A program made the position numbers and the translations under genes. A stretch of 45,738 nucleotides of DNA, from NCBI GenBank assembly GCA_001598975.1, contig BBXU01000285.1, positions 1 through 45,738 of the forward strand, in the 5' to 3' direction. The DNA is from Parachlorella kessleri. Taxonomy: Eukaryota; Chlorophyta; Trebouxiophyceae; Chlorellales; Chlorellaceae. Shown here piece by piece: positions 36,657 through 45,738 of the stretch. Under the pieces are notes generated by a model, which saw only the letters and a program-made list of their open reading frames with translations, made no database searches and was not told the DNA's origin. Each line of letters starts with the position of its first letter. Position 1 is the stretch's first letter.

Positions 36657-38596
36657 CTACAGCGGCAGCACCAAGCCGCTGCCTTCAACGCCTTTGCGTG
36701 CGACTGATCCGTGTAAATCTCCTGTGTCATCTAACTTCATCGGTCCTAGTAACTCTTGGAGTGCAGTGGAGAACACCTCATAGATCAGCGTGAGGGGGCG
36801 GCCGTTGCGCCAAAACAGGTAGCTCCTCCCCCAGAAGGGGCCAGCAGACTGGAACCGCCTGCATGTAGGGAAAGCACGGATCCACCGTCGGTCCTTGATT
36901 CTTGTAGAAACCGGAAACCGTGGGCTTTTCTCCTCACAGTCGTTTGCCAGGGCCTTGCGGGCCAAACTGCCATGGCACATGACTCCATGAGAGCAGTTCT
37001 AGCAGCCCACCATGGCATGGCTGGCTGCATCGCCATGGACTAACAAGTTGCATGGCAGCAAACACCCGCAAGAAGCCCTACGCGACGTGGCAGCCATGTG
37101 GCACCACCACCCTTCCAGGGCATCACAGGTGAGCACAGAAACCAAAAAGGTACAGTTAGCAGATGCATGTTGGAAGGGCCCCAGGGCTGGCTCACTCTTC
37201 CAAGTATGGTGAGTTCCCATACTCCACAGCTAGGATCTCCCGGTACAGCTCTGCGCGCCCTCGGCTCAGGGACACCCAGATGGGCTGGCTCTTGTCCCTG
37301 CACCAACCCAGCAGCAAGACAAACACCGTCACTGGACGTGTTGGTACCCGCTGCTGCTGCTGCTGCTCCACCTGCGGCACTTCCGTTGCTGGGGCAAGCA
37401 TCAGATGGCCGTCAACACCCCGGGGGCTGGCGGCTGCCAAGCTGTCCCACGGCCCCTGAGGCTCCCCACCCCAGCTCATCTCCATGCACCTGTCGCTACA
37501 AATCCCACACCAACTTCAAACCCACTCCTTCCCAAGCTGCGCTCCTCCCACCTCTACACTTCCAAGCCCAAGCTAGGAGCAGGGCAGGGCGCCTTGCCTG
37601 AGGTATCAGTTTAGGGTGGCAGGTACTACCATCAGAGAAGAGGTACGGGTATACTGGGATGGCAGGGTTCGATGAAGATATTGCTTTGTGTCTTGCCTGA
37701 GGTATCTATCCACCTCCTCAGCGTTCCACCAGGAGGTGGCGTACACGTAGGCCTTGCTGTGGGGGTCGGGTATGTGCAGGAACACCTGCAGCAGAAACAC
37801 GGCAGGCCCGCCCACTGGCGCTGCCAAGACCTCGCGGGGTGCACGGTCCCCTCCCAACCACCTTGCCTGTTTCCCATACAAGGGGCGTATGTATGCGGCT
37901 AGCATGGAAGCAGGTAGAAGGCAAGCGCATAGCTCGACGCCTTACATGCCTGGCCCTTCACCCTGCCATTTCCTCTCCCGCCCGCCCATCCCGGCCCGGC
38001 AGCGCAATGCCACACTAGGCAGTGCTGTAGATACTGGTTGGAGGCCAAACTCGAAGCCACCATGGTTTGCCAGCCGCACCCACCTGTCGCTGCACCAGCG
38101 GCCCCTGTATGAGCTCCGTCTCGCTGGGGAGCCCCTCGCGCCCCTCCCCTATGTTGCGCATCTCCAGGCACTCCACCTGGACCCGCTGGTCGGTCATCAG
38201 CTGCAGGTGCCGCGTGACCGACCCGTCGCTGAGCAGCATGATCTACAGCAGGGGCCGGTGGGTGGCGGTGACATGGGGTTCAGACACAAGAGGCAAGCAC
38301 CCCGCCTCTGGAGCCCTCCCCAGCGATCTCTTCCTGGGAGTGTGCCTGCCGGAAGCACAAGATACAATATCCCCACTGGGGAGAGGTATTCTTTGCTGTC
38401 ATGCTTGATGGTCCTGCGACTGGGATACCAGCGCGACCAGTGAGGTGCAGGCGGCACAGCACCAGGCACAGTCACCCACCACCGGTCCCGCCAGCCCATA
38501 GAGCTGGATCCCTGTCACAATGGCAGCAAGGTACCATAGCAGGCAGGGCATACCTTCCAGGGTGGAGCTAGGCGGTAGGGTGTTGCCTTCTGCCAT
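36657..38596 (-). CDS. Ycf21-like chorismate-pyruvate lyase (DUF98), nuclear
   Basis: Six minus-strand exons in phase: 38596-38554, 38511-38483, 38242-38084, 37785-37697, 37297-37196 and 36858-36657 (stop TAG), 207 residues. Family marks in order: IMLLSDGSVTRHLQLMT, VECLEMRNIG, LIQGPLVQRQVFL, YVYATSWWNAEEVDRYL, PIWVSLSRGRAELYREI, GPFWGRSYLFWRNGRPLTLI and YEVFSTAL. This is the cyanobacterial/plastid Ycf21 pattern; the cyanobacterial enzyme cleaves chorismate to 4-hydroxybenzoate and pyruvate, feeding plastoquinone synthesis. Red algae keep ycf21 in the plastid genome; here introns show it is nuclear. The modelled start MAEGNTLPPSS lacks a clear transit peptide, so a 5' exon beyond 38596 is likely. 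Intron 4 has a GC donor (TCAG/GCAAGA) confirmed by the RYLR/DKSQ junction. Its first ~100 bases belong to a dispersed repeat family. Confidence 0.88.
37593..37706 (-). repeat. dispersed-repeat copy forming the 5' part of Ycf21-like intron 4 (introner-like)
   Basis: The plus-strand order GGTGGCAGGTA, CAGAGAAGAGGTACGGG, TGGCAGGGTTCGATGAAGA, TCTTGCCTGAG matches units of the array at 29037-29690, notably TTTTAGGATGGCAGGTAG at about 29397. Direct repeats CTTGCCTGAGGTATC bound the copy (37593-37607 and 37692-37706). The right-hand one contains the exon 4 end and its GC donor on the minus strand. Confidence 0.65.
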
Positions 38597-39325
38597 ACTG
38601 CCTCCTCCTCTTTACCCTACAGATCATGCAAAGCTCCACTGGCACCCTTGAACTACTAGCATGCTTTCCTAAGGAAGAACCTGCATAGGTCGGGAACGTG
38701 CTGAAAGAGACACAGGCTTCTAGGTCATGTGGCCGCATGTGGCGACTGGCAGGGGCCTGCATGCCCTGCTGAGCTCACAGCTGACCTGCCACAGCAGGGG
38801 CTGTGAGAGAGGGTGCCAGCCGGAGGGCACGGTGCTGGTGGTACTGTTTCCTCGGTCTCCATTGGTAGACTGCTTTACGGTTTTATGATCGAAATCTGCT
38901 GTACTGCTGCCCTTCCGTCTTGACGGGTGGGCCACCAAGGGTGTTCTCCCTGGTTGCACCTGCCCAACCAAGCCACCCCGTCTGGCGCTCCAGGAGCCCC
39001 GACGGACGTGGTGTGTCTGCATCAAGCCCAGTTCTCAGCTACAAGGTGTTCGTGGTCGCTAGCGAGGGGGTGAAAGGGAGGAGGGCTGTTGCGTCATGTT
39101 GTTGCCGTGCTATTGCTGAAAGTCGATTACAACGGTAGTGTGCTCGAGGCTCAGTCCAAGCATGGGTGATAGCTGAGGCGTCTTGGGTTCAACAATCTCG
39201 CTCTTGCGCCTTTGTGCTGGCCTATGCTGTGGGTCACCTCCCGCGACCTCTGGAAAAGTCCTTGGGCACCGATGCAGGGCACCAGGGGCCGGTTGCCTCT
39301 CTTCAAGACCAGCAACATAGACAGC
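38597..39325. promoter_or_regulatory. divergent region, Ycf21-like / Bax inhibitor
   Basis: Holds the opposed promoters and perhaps an unmodelled 5' exon of the Ycf21-like gene. The minus-strand frames at 38568-38762 and 38720-39025 are Ser/Arg-rich and could be transit-peptide sequence, but no junction proves it. An in-frame upstream ATG for the Bax inhibitor lies at 39272. Confidence 0.4.
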
Positions 39326-41190
39326 ATGGATTTTGTGGAGCGTGTGTCGAGCGCCTTTGGTGGGCGTGGAAACCTCTCGTGGGATGCGGTGTTGAAGTTT
39401 CAGGACATAAGCCCGCGCGTTCAGGCCCACCTGCAGAAGGCAAGCCGCAACGACTCATTACTACCGTGATCAGAGGTCGTCGTGCACGGGGTCTGGAGAT
39501 TGCAGCACCATGCCTTAGGAAGCTGGGGACCTTGTTAGCTTTCCAGGCGCTTGCTAGGAGGCCAGGTTGCAGCCCTCTACCACCGTTGACATGACGTTTT
39601 GATGCGAGTCCTTCCTCGCTCGCTAATGCTTCCTTGCCTGCAAAGTTCTTGTGCAGGTGTATATCACCCTTGCGGGCGCAGTTACAGTGTCTGCCCTGGG
39701 AGCCCTCCTCAACATCTACACGGGACTCGGCGGGTTTCTGTCAGTTATCGGCTTCCTAGTATCTGTGCCATGGCTACTCAGCGTGCCTCCCACGCCAGCC
39801 ACGCTCCGTAAGCGGCTGCTGCTCCTGGGCAGTGCCGCCCTTTCACAGGGCATGTTGCTAGGCCCGCTGGTGGGCACCGCTCTGCAGTTGCACCCAGGGT
39901 GAGTGAGTGAGTGAGTGAGTGAGCGCTCAACCTTGCCCTAGGCTGTTGATGATTATGACCAGCTCCTGTGACCAAATTGCTTGACCCCCTGGGCTGCAAC
40001 TGCTGGCTGACCATCAAGGTTGAGGAGCTTGTGCCTGCGTATGGGGCCCAGCGTTGCGGTCAGGCGCGGTTGTTCGTCTGGAGTGGTGCGTCGAGCCTTC
40101 CATGCATTTACAAAGGCACCTATCCAGCGGTGTCTAAGGGAGCTGCTGTGGTTGCAGGACCCTGGTGACGGCCTTGGCGGGCACGTCTCTCGTCTTCCTG
40201 TGTTTTTCAGGAGCTGCCCTGCTCAGCAAGCGGCGCTCCTACCTGTACCTGGGAGGTGAGGCGGGGAGAGCAGTGTGCACTGGAATGCTGGTCTGTTGGG
40301 CTTAGGAGGTTCTGAATCGCAAGGGCACTACAGGATGTTTGAGTTTGAAAGAATTGTGCCCTGGCTGCTGGGAAGTGTCAGACCAGGCCTCCCAACTCCT
40401 CCTGGTTGTGCTGCCATGCAGGCCTGTTATCGTCGGTGGTCTCGCTGCTGATGCTCATGCGCTTTGCCACCTGGTTCCTGGGCGGCAGGGCGCTGCTTTT
40501 TGAGGCGGAGCTCTACGTGGGGCTGGCGGTGTTTTGTGGGTATCTACTGGTGGACACCCAGGCACGTTGTTGGGCCCAGGGCTCGGTGTGTTGGGAGCTT
40601 TGCCTGCCAAGTGCGGAGCGGACGGAGCTGTGTTCTGCCTGCGGAGCAGCTGTGTTTCTACCATGTCAAAGGGAGCATGTGGGGGGCACGGTGTGGTGGG
40701 CTGGTCGAGCCAGAAGGGTGCAGGGATGAGACGTGGCGCAGCCGTACCCGGTGTGTGCCCTGCTGGTTGCGTGATGTTGCCATAGACATGTGATCAATCA
40801 TCAGAGGCGTTGGTCGCCCTGGTTGTGGAACTCAAACAATCAATCCGTCTCCCTGCGCATCATCTTTGTAAATAGGGCACCTGTGTGACTGTGCACCTGT
40901 GTGACTGTGGTTTGTATTGAAGCGCTGCATGGCCCAGCAGGCATGCTGAGTAGCTCACGCTCCTGACACCCAGCGTGTTGCTTGCTCTGGTTGCGGTGCA
41001 GATGGTGGTGGAGCGGGCGGAAGCCGACCCAGCCCGCGCCGACCATGTGAGGGCGGCCTTGGACCTGTTCATCGACTTTGCGGCGCTCTTCACCCGCATT
41101 CTGATCATCCTTCTGCGCAACGCCGAGCAGCGAGCGCAGCGGGAGCGGGAGCAGCAGCAGCGGGGGGGCAAGCGCCACAGACGCTACTGA
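39326..41190 (+). CDS. Bax inhibitor-1 (TMBIM6 family)
   Basis: Five exons: 39326-39439, 39657-39898, 40158-40255, 40422-40561 and 41002-41190 (stop TGA), in phase, 260 residues; an in-frame ATG at 39272 would add 18. The order follows plant BI-1: VLKFQDISPRVQAHLQKVYITLAG (entry to TM1), PWLLSVPPTPATLRKR, LSQGMLLGPLVGTALQL, TLVTALAGTSLVFLCFSGAA, KRRSYLYLGG, AELYVGLAVFCGYLLVDTQ, then LDLFIDFAALFTRILIILLRN and a basic tail ending GGKRHRRY. Six to seven membrane segments are expected in the ER. The family limits cell death by lowering ER calcium and dampening stress signalling, with the charged C-terminus needed for activity. Introns 1 (AAG/GCAAGC) and 4 (CAG/GCACGT) both have GC donors, fixed by the protein junctions QK/VYI and DTQ/MVV. 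Confidence 0.93.
39899..39923 (+). repeat. GTGA microsatellite forming the Bax inhibitor intron 2 donor
   Basis: GTGA is repeated six times immediately after exon 2 (CCAGG/GTGAGTGAG...). Each unit recreates the donor core GTGAGT at 4-base spacing, giving several overlapping donor-like sites, of which only the first keeps the known frame without added residues. Confidence 0.85.
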
Positions 41191-41460
41191 TGGGTGGTCC
41201 TTGGCCGAGGGCGAGGAGAGTGGGAGCAGCAGCAGCAGGGCGGCGACACATGCCCTGCAGCTACGGTAGCTGTGGGTGAAAACGGCGCTGGGGGGCGCAG
41301 GGGCGCAACTGCTTAGGCATTTCTGATGTGGCGGCAGACTGAGTTTGGCTGATGCCAACGGGTGGCGTGACTTGCTGCCGTGTGTAGCTGTGCTGCATCG
41401 TTAGTGAGAGTGTTGCGTTGTATGATTGTGCTTCGATACGCCAGGCGGCTGTGTGAAGGG

Positions 41461-41478
41461 TGTAACACAAGGGTGTAA
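41461..41478 (+). terminator. two TGTAA poly(A) signals, Bax inhibitor
   Basis: TGTAA at 41461-41465 and again at 41474-41478 within a short direct repeat (AGGGTGTAACA), about 270-290 bases after the stop codon. Another TGTAA is at about 41743. Confidence 0.45.
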
Positions 41479-41895
41479 CAGGAGGTGTAGATTTGGCTCT
41501 CTCCCACACACTTCACGGCGATATCAGGAGTGGTGCCTTGTGGGAATGTGGATTGGATATGGAAGTGGTCAAGGAGTTCCGGGGTGTATGTGGTGTGCAT
41601 GCTCCTTGTAATTGCTTGGAGGCAGGCCGACCACTGGTATGTGGCTGTGATGAGGCAAGCACCCTGGCTTTGTTGTGCTTGGTTGTTAAGCTTCAGGGCC
41701 CTGTGCCTAATAGCTCTGAGTGCAGGGACAGGGACAGGCAGCTGTAAAAGGGACAGGCAGCTGCTGTGGGCACTTTCTGCCCTGGGCTTGGGTACCCGAG
41801 CATCCGGTACCTTGGAATACCTTTCATCCGCTTTGGTAGTTCGGGGCTCGCTGCTCACACAGTGCATTCCAACTGCATTCTAAAGACGTAGTTGC
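41479..41895. other. intergenic region, Bax inhibitor / PNPase
   Basis: About 400 bases between two plus-strand genes; PNPase promoter expected. It contains a direct repeat GGGACAGGCAGCTG at about 41730-41765. No coding sequence seen. Confidence 0.4.
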
Positions 41896-44800
41896 ATGTT
41901 CCAAGTGTGCGCTCTACTTCCGCAGTTAGTCATGCAAGGCAAAATGATGCAAGAGCACCTGCAGCTAGTTGCCGGCAGCAGAGCCTGGCATTCGCCAGTT
42001 AAGGGAATGCTACCTAGAAGCAGGCGCTGGCATGCACTCCTTACAGAGACGAGTAGAGGGCCTAGGGGCCGACCCGATGGTCGGAGGAGGAGGACGCATG
42101 TAGCACGGTGCAAGGCTGCTGACACCGAGACTGCCTACGCAGCACCGCCCAGCGCCAAGCAGCTGCGGCTGTCGGTTGGAGGCAGGGAGGTGAGCCAAGC
42201 CCGGGGGCTAGTTAAGCCTGTGTGGCTGCTGGCCGGCCGTGGCCATTGCCTGAGCCTGCAGGACGGCATGGGCATACTGTGAGTGATTTACAGACCGGGA
42301 ATGGAGAGACTTGGACTCTTGGTGCAGATAACCCTAGAGACTGGCGAGATTGGGCGGCAAGCCTCTGGGGCGGTGATGGCCACTGACGGCGAGACGGTGA
42401 GCCCCTGGCCCCGCACCCCCTCACTACTGTTATAATGGAGATGCAAGTGACACAGGAAGGGGTTAGACAGCAGTACTACTTCCATGCAAGGGTTGGCTGG
42501 CCCAAGCAACCACCACACTGCGACTATCATCCAGCAGAAGCATAGCACAATTTGCACCCGTCGTGCCGGGTGGCACCTGGAGGGCCTGGCCAGAGATACC
42601 TGGGGGGCCTGGCCAGAGATACCTGGGGGACCTCGCCAGAGATACCTGTGGATGCTGAGCCCAGGCACGCCCTGGCTGGCTGTGGTGCCCGCCTGCATGC
42701 AGATGGTGTACACCACGGCATGCGCAGACAGCGACACCTCGGGGGACGGCAGCTTTGCGCCCCTCCAGGTCCACTACTTTGAGCGCTTCTCCGCAGCAGG
42801 ACGCACCAGGTGAGCAGGCAGGCAGGCCGGCCAGCCCGTGCCGTGCTGTGCTGTGCTGTGCCCCTTCATGCCTCTGCCGGCGGCCGCGCAGCTACCGGTG
42901 TAGAGTCTGGCGCAGCTTTCTTCTGCCTTTGGCCATGGAGGCCTTGGGAGGTGGGAGCGAGCAGGGCATGCTGTTAGGCCTGAGTGTCATCGATGGTCCC
43001 CCTGTTCTTATTGCATCTTGTACCTGGTTAGGCACCTGATGAACCGGGTGTAAGTGGCTGGCACTACGCTGTCGGCTCCCTTTGTAACATCAACAAGCCA
43101 TCCAAAGCTTGCTTGGCCTTGTGCGGCATGCACATGGGGTTCCCGTGACCCCCCCCCCCCCCCCCCCCCTAAGAGCCCCTAGGGTCGGTCACAGGTACTG
43201 CGCAAGTGTTACCCATGTGTGCCGCGACTGCAGTGGCGGGTACCTGAAGCGCGAGGGCAGGGCCAAAGACCACGAGGTGCTGGTGGCACGGCTCATAGAC
43301 CGGCCCCTGCGCCCCATGATCCAGCCTGGCTGGACACACAGCACCCAGGTGTGTCTGGCTTGCTGGCTGGTGGGGCCTATCCGCAGGGCTGCTAGGACCT
43401 CAGGCCGGAGGGCAGGCGGTGCCTAACGAAAATTCCTGCGCCCCCCGTGCCCCCCCGCCCCCTCTTGGTGGTCTGGCGCTGTGCAAGGGTCCGCTGGTGT
43501 CTGTGAACCGAGCGCTAGCATCACACCAAGGACAGGCTGAGAACCAGCAGCCAAGCAGCTGTGACGTGAATACGAGACCTGGTCTGAGCCGGCCACGCCG
43601 CTGCCAAGCGCTGCTGTGTGTGTGCAGGTGTTGTCGTGGGTGCTGAGTTATGACGGGGAGCACGCGACAGAGCCGCTGGCGGTGACCGCAGCGGGCGCAG
43701 CGCTGGCGCTGTCAGGCAGGTTGGGAGGGAAGTAGGACTTCACTAGGGCATTTCTGCGGTGTGGTGCTGAGTGTGTCAGCGGGGCTGCTGTCAGTATGCA
43801 TGGGACCTTTTGCACTGGCATGCACTGGTGTGTGTGGTGGGGGTGGTTGGGGGTTGGGGCGGTCCGGGGTTGGTGGCTGTGCTTGTGCGCCGTCAGCAGC
43901 TGTGAGATTGAAGCCCATGTGCCTGGCTTGGTTTGCTGGTTGATAGATGGCCACATGCAGTAGTTTGCTCCACTTTGCGGGCCGTCCGCTGGTACGGGCT
44001 GGGCATGGGAGCAGCTGCCGCAACCCATGAGGCCAGGTCCGCTGCCAAGCTGCGTCTTCAGGCAGCAGGCTGGAGGGAAAGCCAACGTGCGCCACAGTGG
44101 CACAGCCGGCGTGGCGCCCCCTCAGGCGCAGGAGCAGTGACGAGGGCGGTGACGGCTTCTTGCCGCAGCCGCCAGCCTCTTGCGCCTGCTCTCGGATGGC
44201 TAGGCTGACAGGCAGTTTAGGCTGACAGGCGTTGACTGTTTTGTCGTTGCCCGGCGTGCAGATGTGCCGCTCAAGCGGGTGGTAGCGGGTGTGCGGGTGG
44301 GGATGCTCCCCGACCTCGGCTTTGTTGTTAACCCCACCGTGCAGCAGCTGGAGAGCAGGTGCGCCTGGGAGGCGGGCTGGGGGGGGGGGGGGGATGGCGG
44401 TGCCTTGTTCCGAGGGCCGGCGGGTTGGTAACTTCAAAAACATGAAGTAAAACGTAAACAAAATACGAAAGCTGTGTGCCTAAGGACTTGCCACCTGCTG
44501 CCCCGCCTGCTTTAGTTGAACAGCACTTGCGCTGTTTCCTGCGGTACACAGCCGGACCCACATTCAGAGTGTCGCATTTCCCTTGTGGTTTGCGCGCGTG
44601 GCGTCGATTTTGCGACCGCTGGAGCCGGCAAGCCACCCCTCCGCATGGGCCCTGCCTCTCCTCTGTGGGAGGGGTGACGTTCCCCAGCCCCCAAAGACCG
44701 TCAGGCAGGCAGGCCGCCGGCCACAACTTGCCGCTTGCCACCCGCCTGCACCACCGTAGCTGCTGCTGCTGCTACTGCTGGTGCAGCTCTCTGGACCTGA

Positions 44801-45738
44801 TGCTGGCGGGCACGTCTGAGGCGGTGCTGATGATTGAGGGCTTCTGTGACTTCCTCACCGAGGAGCAGCTGCTGGAGGTTGGTGGGAGCCTGCCAGGGCG
44901 GGGCGGGCGTTTTTTCCCTTTTTTTGGTCGCTTCTTCCCCTGGGGTTTTCATGCCCTCCTCCCGCGCGGTCTGCACGGAGGAGCAGCTGCTGGAGGTGGG
45001 AGCGTGCCAAGGCGGGGCTTTTTTTGTCCACATTTTGTCGCTTTTTGGTCGCTTCTTCCCCTGGGGTTTACATGCCCTCCTCCCGCGCGGTCTGCACGGA
45101 GGAGCAGCTGCTGGAGGTGGGAGCGTGCCAAGGCCGGGCTGTTTCCCTTTTTTGTTGCTCCCTTGAGGTTTCATGCCTCCTTCCTGCGCTCAGCCCAGGC
45201 GGGCAGCTGCTGAGGTGGGCGGGTGGGTGGGCGGGGTTTTTCCCCGTGTTTTGGGTCCAGCAGCCCTCCGCCTACCATCCATTGCAACACCAAATGCAGC
45301 CCCCCACAGAGCAAGTCTCCACCGCAGCATGCTGCGCCCCGCCACCCCCACTCGGCGACATGCTGTCACACTGTTTGCATCCCGTGCAGGCGGTTGCCAC
45401 CGGCCACGCCGCCATCGCGGACATGTGCCGTGCCATCGACACCTGGGCGGCGGAGGTTGGGCGCCCCAAGCGCACCGGGGACCTGCTGCTCCCGCCACCG
45501 GGCCTGGACCAGCAGATCATGGTGAGAGGGGAAGGGGGGAGCCAGCTGTGCGTGGGCGGCCCCTTGGAGGGTTGCTTGAGCAGCGCTGCCTGTGGCTGGC
45601 GGTTCTGTGTGTCTGGATGTGCCGTTGCAGCCCAGCTTTGGCCTGGGGTAATCTTCTGGGTCCTAAGCGCCATGCAGATTGACGACAGCAAGGTCGCCCT
45701 GAACCCGATCTCTGGCGCGTGGCGCCCAAAGTGCAAAC
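41896..45738 (+). CDS. polynucleotide phosphorylase (chloroplast type), 5' part
   Basis: Exons: 41896-42189, 42328-42396, 42703-42809, 43234-43348, 43628-43715, 44262-44358, 44787-44877, 45390-45521 and a likely ninth from 45678 running off the edge. All phases agree. Exon 1 encodes a basic transit-like leader ([23 protein letters not shown]) and then [13 protein letters not shown]. Family marks of the first RNase PH domain follow: [101 protein letters not shown] and [18 protein letters not shown]. PNPase is a phosphorolytic 3'-5' exoribonuclease and polymerase acting in RNA decay and 3'-end maturation in plastids or mitochondria. The second RNase PH domain and KH/S1 domains lie outside the window. 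Intron 5 has a GC donor (TCAG/GCAGGT) fixed by the ALALS/DVPL junction. Exon 9 is less certain because [13 protein letters not shown] is not a family sequence I recognise. Confidence 0.9.
42583..42650 (+). repeat. three 23-bp tandem units in PNPase intron 2
   Basis: CTGGCCAGAGATACCTGGGG-type units with AGAGATACC at 42592, 42615 and 42638. The array lies about 55 bases before the exon 3 acceptor. The plus frame is open through it but the sequence is not part of the PNPase family. Confidence 0.8.
43149..43169 (+). repeat. 21-base poly(C) tract in PNPase intron 3
   Basis: An unbroken run of 21 C residues, 65 bases before the exon 4 acceptor, in the position of a polypyrimidine tract but without T. 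The exact length in an assembly is unreliable. Confidence 0.8.
44379..44393 (+). repeat. 15-base poly(G) tract in PNPase intron 6
   Basis: A run of 15 G starting 21 bases after the exon 6 donor. Homopolymer length may be inexact; G-runs close to a donor can influence splice-site choice. Confidence 0.75.
44859..45170 (+). repeat. tandem copies of PNPase exon 7 end and donor in intron 7
   Basis: The exon 7 end GAGGAGCAGCTGCTGGAG/GT occurs with its donor at 44878. It recurs with GT at 44996 and 45117, at spacings of 118 and 121. The two intronic copies belong to 121-bp units that are nearly identical and include TCGCTTCTTCCCCTGGGGTT and ATGCCCTCCTCCCGCGCGG. A fourth, decayed copy is at about 45172-45225. 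Confidence 0.85.

Noticed and set aside
37182..37199. Stop codon after SPYLEE as the end of the Ycf21-like gene
   Set aside because: The TGA overlaps a good donor (GA/GTGAGC), and splicing in phase to 36858 continues with FWGRSYLFWRNGRPLTLIYE, a conserved part of the family.

Overview
The window is nuclear DNA of a green alga (Chlorophyta). It has many short exons with GT-AG and some GC-AG introns, TGTAA-type poly(A) signals, and plant-type or plastid-linked proteins: soluble cytochrome c6, an INT-type inositol transporter, a nuclear Ycf21/chorismate-lyase protein and a chloroplast-type PNPase. I cannot name the species; a core chlorophyte (Chlorophyceae or Trebouxiophyceae) fits best. Gene models were assembled by hand from splice sites, reading phase and family resemblance. 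Single ORFs are only pieces of genes here.

Layout, left to right: PolA-type 5'-3' exonuclease (-, runs off the left edge); cytochrome c6 petJ (+, 4 exons); small metallothionein-like gene (-, 2 exons); proton/inositol transporter (+, 11 exons, 5.5 kb); SIMPL/DUF541 protein (-, 6 exons); SDE2 homologue (-, 4 exons); METTL21-type methyltransferase (+, 6 exons); unrecognised helical protein (+, 9 exons); NIFK/Nop15-type nucleolar RRM protein (+, 5 exons); unrecognised acidic protein (-, 4 exons); a gene-poor stretch of about 3 kb holding a dispersed repeat; short U2AF large-subunit-like protein (-, 8 exons); Ycf21-like chorismate lyase (-, 6 exons); Bax inhibitor-1 (+, 5 exons); and PNPase (+, runs off the right edge). 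There are no operons. Neighbours share divergent promoters (exonuclease/petJ, SDE2/METTL21, Ycf21/BI-1) or converge (petJ/metallothionein, transporter/SIMPL).

Functionally the genes are mostly unrelated housekeeping genes: RNA processing (SDE2, U2AF-like, NIFK, PNPase), plastid electron transport and quinone precursor supply (petJ, Ycf21-like), stress control (BI-1, metallothionein-like) and transport. The one plausible functional pair is petJ and the metallothionein-like gene. Both have closely spaced GTAC cores, the core of the algal copper-response element, about 140-155 bp upstream of their start codons.

The most unusual features concern introns. First, five of about 67 modelled introns use a GC donor. 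Second, ends of exons with their donors recur as partial copies inside the following intron in several genes. Third, a dispersed repeat whose unit ends in a GC-donor-like sequence (CTCAG/GCAAGAC) also forms the first ~110 bases of a Ycf21-like intron, which suggests an introner-like element.
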